IMG/VR virus record: IMGVR_UViG_3300042465_000865
Location: 1 to 23,608 of that record
Reading direction: 5' to 3' (one strand)
Length of the DNA: 23,608 nucleotides
Source: a virus
This document shows positions 20,438 to 23,608 of this stretch, piece by piece. The position numbers were made by a program, and so were the translations under genes. The notes beneath the pieces were generated by a model. It did not search any database. It saw only the letters and a list, made by a program, of their open reading frames with translations, and had not been told where the DNA came from. Every line of letters begins with the position of its first letter. Position 1 is the first letter of the stretch.

Positions 20438-20622
20438 TTCTTTTTCTTCTTCTTGCTGATACCAGCTTCAGACAGAGCGATGGCAATAGCTTGCTTAGGG
20501 TTCTTAACCATAGCAGCTTTCTTTGGCCCTTTTGGATTCACACCAGCGTGCAACTTACCAGCCTTATACTCACCCATGACTTTGGCGACTTTAGCAGCGG
20601 CTTTGGTAGGTTTCTTTGCCAT
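20434..20622 (-). CDS. DUF6496-like basic protein (62 aa)
   Basis: The product is Lys/Ala-rich: MAKKPTKAAAKVAKVMGEYK, then a segment KLHAGVNPKGPKKAAMVKNP and KQAIAIALSEAGISKKKKKK. The 'F/Y-K-x-G-K-L-H-x-G' and 'N-P-K-Q-A-I-A-I-A-L-S-E-A' blocks match small phage proteins grouped as DUF6496. AAAGGA precedes ATG 20622. It lies just downstream of the coat terminator, so its expression is probably lower than that of coat. A virion DNA-binding role is plausible but unproven. Confidence 0.8.
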   Translation of the reverse strand: MAKKPTKAAAKVAKVMGEYKAGKLHAGVNPKGPKKAAMVKNPKQAIAIALSEAGISKKKKKK

Positions 20623-20631
20623 CTATATTTC

Positions 20632-20667
20632 CTTTAAAGAAAAGAGGGGGAAGCCGAAGCTCCCCCC
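20632..20667 (-). terminator. Rho-independent terminator after the coat gene
   Basis: On the minus strand, about 10 nt after the coat stop, GGGGGAGC-TTCG-GCTTCCCCC forms a GC-rich stem with a stable UUCG tetraloop and one small bulge. TCTTTTCTTT follows. Partial termination here would let coat and scaffold be made in excess over neck and tail proteins, which share the upstream transcript. Confidence 0.85.
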
Positions 20668-20674
20668 ATCCCTA

Positions 20675-21949
20675 TTAAGTTTGGTTGAAAAGCAGAATGC
20701 CTGCCATTTCAGGGTTCGTCATAACCACACCATACAGTGTGTCCAGCGTGTAAAGCGTCTGGAAGGTCAGTGGATCGAAACGCTTGGTCATGACCAATTC
20801 GATACCCTGATCCGTTGATGCACGAAGAACGTCAACGCCAGCGCCATCTGGAACAGCATAGCGGCCTGGGAGGAGTTCAATCGAATCCTTGCGCCAGAAC
20901 GGGTTGATGTTCGAAGCCGCAATGTTTAAGAAGTTGAGCGGAGCAGCCGAAGCAGCAGCAACCAATTCAACGTTCTTGTACTGCAATTCAGCATCAGTTG
21001 CTGGAGCAGTCGCAGCGATGATCGGTGGCGAGATAACCATCGATGTGCCGTTGACAACTTCAATGACGCGAAACGTCTTGAGTTCGCCAGTCGAACGCTT
21101 CGTGATGTGGTGAACAGCTTCAATGCCATCAATCGTGAACGCATCGCCAGCAAGAACGCCAGTTGTCGAGGAGACAGTGACAGTCTGATAGCGGTTGTCA
21201 ACGTTCAGGATACCCGAAACACTGTTGGTTGTCGCCTCTGGAACATACTGAGCTTGAGCGCCAGTAGTGTTGATGGTGACAGTTGCAGCGTTAGCAGCAC
21301 AACGGTTAGCATAGTCAAGCTTGTAGGTTGAGAAGCTTGCGACTTCACCAACGAACGAACGCTCATATGCGTTAGCTGACTTCGTGCCAGTGAACGAGCG
21401 AGTCGCTACTGCCAAGTTACCAGCCATACCGTTATAATCGCGGCTCGACAATGCGAGGTAGCGATCACCAGCCATAACACCCTGTTCGTTCATGATGCTG
21501 TCGCAAAGTGCAACATCGTCATAATCGCCAGCAGCGGTAGCTACGTCAACAACAAGCGTACCCTGAGCAGCAGCCAAATCCATAACGGAAAGGTTGATGT
21601 CCGAAGCAAGCTTCTGCTTTGCAGCATCGCCAAGACGGTTTTCTTGCAGCGCGTCACGAAGTTCCAAAGCATTCATTTCCCACGCAGAGCAAGGGCTGAA
21701 GCCCAAGGTCGAAGGAACAGAAAGCTGGGTCATCGTCTGAACATTAGAAGCAATCGTCGTACCAACAGTACGAGTGAACGACTGAGCGATGTATGGTTGC
21801 GGACGCCACATGGTGTCACGAGCGCGTTCCATAGTTACGCCATTGGTGTTGTAGATGTTGACGTTCTTTGAAAGGATCAAAGCGTCATGGAAGCCTTCAA
21901 GAATATTCTCAAAGGCAACAATTTCTTCTTTTGAAAAAGCATTTGCCAT
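20675..21949 (-). CDS. P22 gp5-like major coat protein (424 aa)
   Basis: Length is near P22 coat (430 aa). The N-terminal arm (MANAFSKEEIVAFENILEGF), the HK97-type core and a telokin-like insertion domain are all recognisable. The insertion domain (about 225-335) has NVDNRYQTVTVSSTTGVLAG and RVIEVVNGTSMVISPP, very like the P22 I-domain. After it, NPFWRKDSIELLPGRYAVP is also P22-like. The protein forms the icosahedral shell with scaffold help. CGGAG precedes ATG 21949. It follows scaffold and is followed by a terminator. Highly confident. Confidence 0.95.
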   Translation of the reverse strand: MANAFSKEEIVAFENILEGFHDALILSKNVNIYNTNGVTMERARDTMWRPQPYIAQSFTRTVGTTIASNVQTMTQLSVPSTLGFSPCSAWEMNALELRDALQENRLGDAAKQKLASDINLSVMDLAAAQGTLVVDVATAAGDYDDVALCDSIMNEQGVMAGDRYLALSSRDYNGMAGNLAVATRSFTGTKSANAYERSFVGEVASFSTYKLDYANRCAANAATVTINTTGAQAQYVPEATTNSVSGILNVDNRYQTVTVSSTTGVLAGDAFTIDGIEAVHHITKRSTGELKTFRVIEVVNGTSMVISPPIIAATAPATDAELQYKNVELVAAASAAPLNFLNIAASNINPFWRKDSIELLPGRYAVPDGAGVDVLRASTDQGIELVMTKRFDPLTFQTLYTLDTLYGVVMTNPEMAGILLFNQT

Positions 21950-21967
21950 TATATTAACTCCGAAAAA

Positions 21968-22825
21968 TTAGGTTTTCTTATTACGACGCTTATACTCCAT
22001 GACCTTTGATAAGTCTCCGGTCTTCAAAGCTTCAGCGCGTAAGCGTTCAAGTTGTGAATCAATGGAACCAGACACACGCCCACCGTTTGAGGTGATTGTA
22101 CGTTCTGGCGTGGTTGTCGCCCTACGGTTAGTTACTTTCAACTGAGTCTCCAGTTTTGCTACCGCAAAGGCAAACTTCACGGGGTCGGTGATTGCTGCCA
22201 GTTCCTTAGCTCGCTTAGTGCTTTTGCCAATTGCGTAAATAAGCAAAGCAGGATTGTCAGAGCCTTGTAGAACTATCCCTTGCTGCGTGACGTTAAACGT
22301 ATCTAAAGCCGTAGCTTCAGCTTCATCATAGTCCCGCACCTTTAACGAAGATTTTGCCTTCGCATAGGAATCAAGCTTTCCCTGCCATGCTTTAGCTTCA
22401 GCATCTCGCTGGGCTGCTTCATTGGCTTCGGCTGCATCGTATTCGCGTTTATGCTCATACCAATCAGCAAGCTTTTGTTCATACTCGTCGGAGTCATAAT
22501 CGCAACTTTCAAGCGTTGGCTTAGATACTAATGCAACTGGTTTGGTCTCAGTTGCTGCCGTATTTAGCTTTGCTTCCAGTTCGCGTATCTTCCGCTCTTT
22601 TTCCCGATTTGATTTACGCAATTCACGCACCCAAGCAGGCGCACGAACTTCTTCATCTTGAGGTGGCGATTCCTCTCCGATAGATATTACGACTTCATCC
22701 TCGTCATCTTCTTCCTCATCATCAGCCTGGTCGATGGAATTGGTCTCATCTTCCGCTTGGTCATTGATGTCTGTGTCGATGTCTATTGTGTCGATGTTGT
22801 CGTTATCCAGTTCTGCCGTTTTCAT
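21968..22825 (-). CDS. P22 gp8-like scaffolding protein (285 aa)
   Basis: The gene lies between portal and coat, as in P22, with a similar length (303 aa in P22). The N-terminal 60 residues are extremely acidic (NIDTIDIDTDINDQAEDET, DEEEDDEDEV). A charged coiled-coil with KSNREKERKIRELEAKL follows, then a helical body with many Lys/Glu pairs. The C-terminus is basic (LSKVMEYKRRNKKT), resembling the coat-binding end of P22 scaffold. It guides coat assembly and leaves before packaging. Assigned by order and composition; sequence similarity to P22 is weak. Confidence 0.82.
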   Translation of the reverse strand: MKTAELDNDNIDTIDIDTDINDQAEDETNSIDQADDEEEDDEDEVVISIGEESPPQDEEVRAPAWVRELRKSNREKERKIRELEAKLNTAATETKPVALVSKPTLESCDYDSDEYEQKLADWYEHKREYDAAEANEAAQRDAEAKAWQGKLDSYAKAKSSLKVRDYDEAEATALDTFNVTQQGIVLQGSDNPALLIYAIGKSTKRAKELAAITDPVKFAFAVAKLETQLKVTNRRATTTPERTITSNGGRVSGSIDSQLERLRAEALKTGDLSKVMEYKRRNKKT

Positions 22826-22842
22826 GTTTTAACCCCATTAAC

Positions 22843-23608
22843 TCACCCAAATTGTGTGGAGGGTGGAACCACATTCATTTGCGGCTGTATTGCAGCCCCA
22901 ATCTTTTCAGCAGTCTCAATAGCGGACTTGCGTTCGTCTATATCGACGCTTGATAGCGTTTGAATTGTCTTGGCCTTCGTTTCTTCAGAACGCGCCAAGG
23001 TAAGCTCAGTGTCAGCCTGTGCCTTGATAGCAAGCGCCTGGGCCTTTGCAGCTTCAGCCATCAGGTAAGCAGTCTGTGGATCAGGTTGCACGTTAGCTTG
23101 TGCTTCCATCATCTGCTGCTGTTCTTCTTCCGTTGGCTTCAGAACGCCCATCTGGACTAGCTGCTTGCGGAAGTATTCCTTGATGTCGCCAATGCCTTCG
23201 CCTTCCATGTTCATGATAGCCATAGCTTGCAGAACCTGTTGGGTTGTTGGATCGGTGGTAACTTGCATCATGCCTGTAAGCGCACGCACTGTTGCGTCAC
23301 GGCGGCTGCTCGACGATGGGCCAACGTCTACAGCAACATCAAACAAGGCATCGCCTAGGTTGTTTTCGTAAATCAGTTCGCCTGTTTCTTCGTCGATCTG
23401 TGGCTTCATCAGTTCAATGGAACCAACTTCTTCCATAGCGCCAACAGTTTTCATCTTGCGCTTTTCTTCAACGTAGATGTCTTTCGACATTGACAGCCAT
23501 ATCTCACCACAGCGGCGCACAGCCTTAGCCATGTTGCTCATGTAGATGAACGTCTGCATATCTAGGCGGGTCTGGATTAGCTCAACAGCTTTGCCGCTGA
23601 TGCCACTG
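22843..23608 (-). CDS. P22 gp1-like portal protein, C-terminal part
   Basis: The frame is open to the right edge (first visible codons SGISGKAVELIQTRLD), so the N-terminal part is outside; the ATG at 23559 is internal. Visible parts include MQTFIYMSNMAKAVRRCGEI and KMKTVGAMEEVGSIELMKP, which resemble the P22 portal C-terminal region. A helical Gln/Ala/Glu-rich end follows (AAKAQALAIKAQADTELTLA), like the barrel or tail region of long portals. The portal forms the dodecameric DNA channel and binds terminase. Terminase genes are probably just beyond the right edge. Confidence 0.85.
   Translation of the reverse strand, partial: SGISGKAVELIQTRLDMQTFIYMSNMAKAVRRCGEIWLSMSKDIYVEEKRKMKTVGAMEEVGSIELMKPQIDEETGELIYENNLGDALFDVAVDVGPSSSSRRDATVRALTGMMQVTTDPTTQQVLQAMAIMNMEGEGIGDIKEYFRKQLVQMGVLKPTEEEQQQMMEAQANVQPDPQTAYLMAEAAKAQALAIKAQADTELTLARSEETKAKTIQTLSSVDIDERKSAIETAEKIGAAIQPQMNVVPPSTQFG

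Noticed and set aside
20273-20818. Open frame of 181 codons on the plus strand
   Set aside because: Antisense across three minus-strand genes and the coat terminator. Its Phe run (FFFFFLL) is the complement of the Lys tail of the DUF6496-like gene.
1-23608. tRNA genes, CRISPR arrays, IS elements, integrase or attachment sites
   Set aside because: The gaps are short and show no cloverleaf, regularly spaced repeats, transposase or integrase motifs. The few gaps longer than 60 nt are described under other features.

Overview
The window is part of the genome of a lytic-type tailed bacteriophage with a short-tailed, P22-like virion (podovirus morphology). The strongest evidence is the minus-strand gene series. 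Read from the right edge leftwards it gives portal (partial), scaffold, coat, gp4-like head completion, gp10-like tail hub, tail-needle candidate, gp7-, gp20- and gp16-like ejection proteins, and a tailspike with a P22-type head-binding domain. This is the P22 order (1-8-5-4-10-26-7-20-16-9) with small extra genes inserted. No integrase, repressor, tRNA, CRISPR array, IS element or reverse transcriptase was seen. Base composition is moderate. The style (many tiny overlapping genes, Lys-rich microproteins, virion-cluster GNAT) resembles environmental aquatic phages of proteobacteria, but the host cannot be named from the sequence.

Layout: 1-2107 (+ strand) is the end of an early/middle region. 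It holds the C-terminus of an SSB-like protein, one unknown gene, a rho-independent terminator, a sigma70-like promoter, and then a tight operon of nine very small genes (29-97 aa) joined by overlapping stops and starts. One of these is a Lar-like zinc-ribbon protein and two are single-helix membrane microproteins. 2108-2186 holds a 13-bp inverted repeat between the convergent early and late units. 2187-23608 (- strand) is the late region.

The late region can be read in blocks. 20675-23608 makes the procapsid (portal, scaffold, coat) and ends in a UUCG-loop terminator. 18251-20622 has several small basic proteins and small beta-rich proteins around the gp4-like gene. 15315-18238 encodes the tail hub, needle and small accessory proteins, including a Cys-rich candidate metal-binding protein. 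14730-15307 holds a GNAT acetyltransferase and a possible 20-aa leader gene. 9801-14728 encodes three ejection proteins. 4503-9742 encodes receptor-binding proteins (two beta-helix spikes, one lectin-like protein, one small fibre-like protein). 2187-4462 is the lysis cassette (membrane protein, M15 endolysin, holin, nested Rz/Rz1 spanins), followed by a HTH-metallophosphoesterase.

The most interesting observation is at 12950-13309. After the gp20-like gene stops, the +1 reading frame stays open for 103 codons. It encodes an M15-type (D,D- or L,D-) peptidase domain that has no usable start codon of its own. It ends 2 nt before the next gene. Either a virion-associated cell-wall peptidase is made by +1 ribosomal frameshifting at an AAGGG-CAG-TGA-C site preceded by a hairpin, or one extra base is present in a GGG run.
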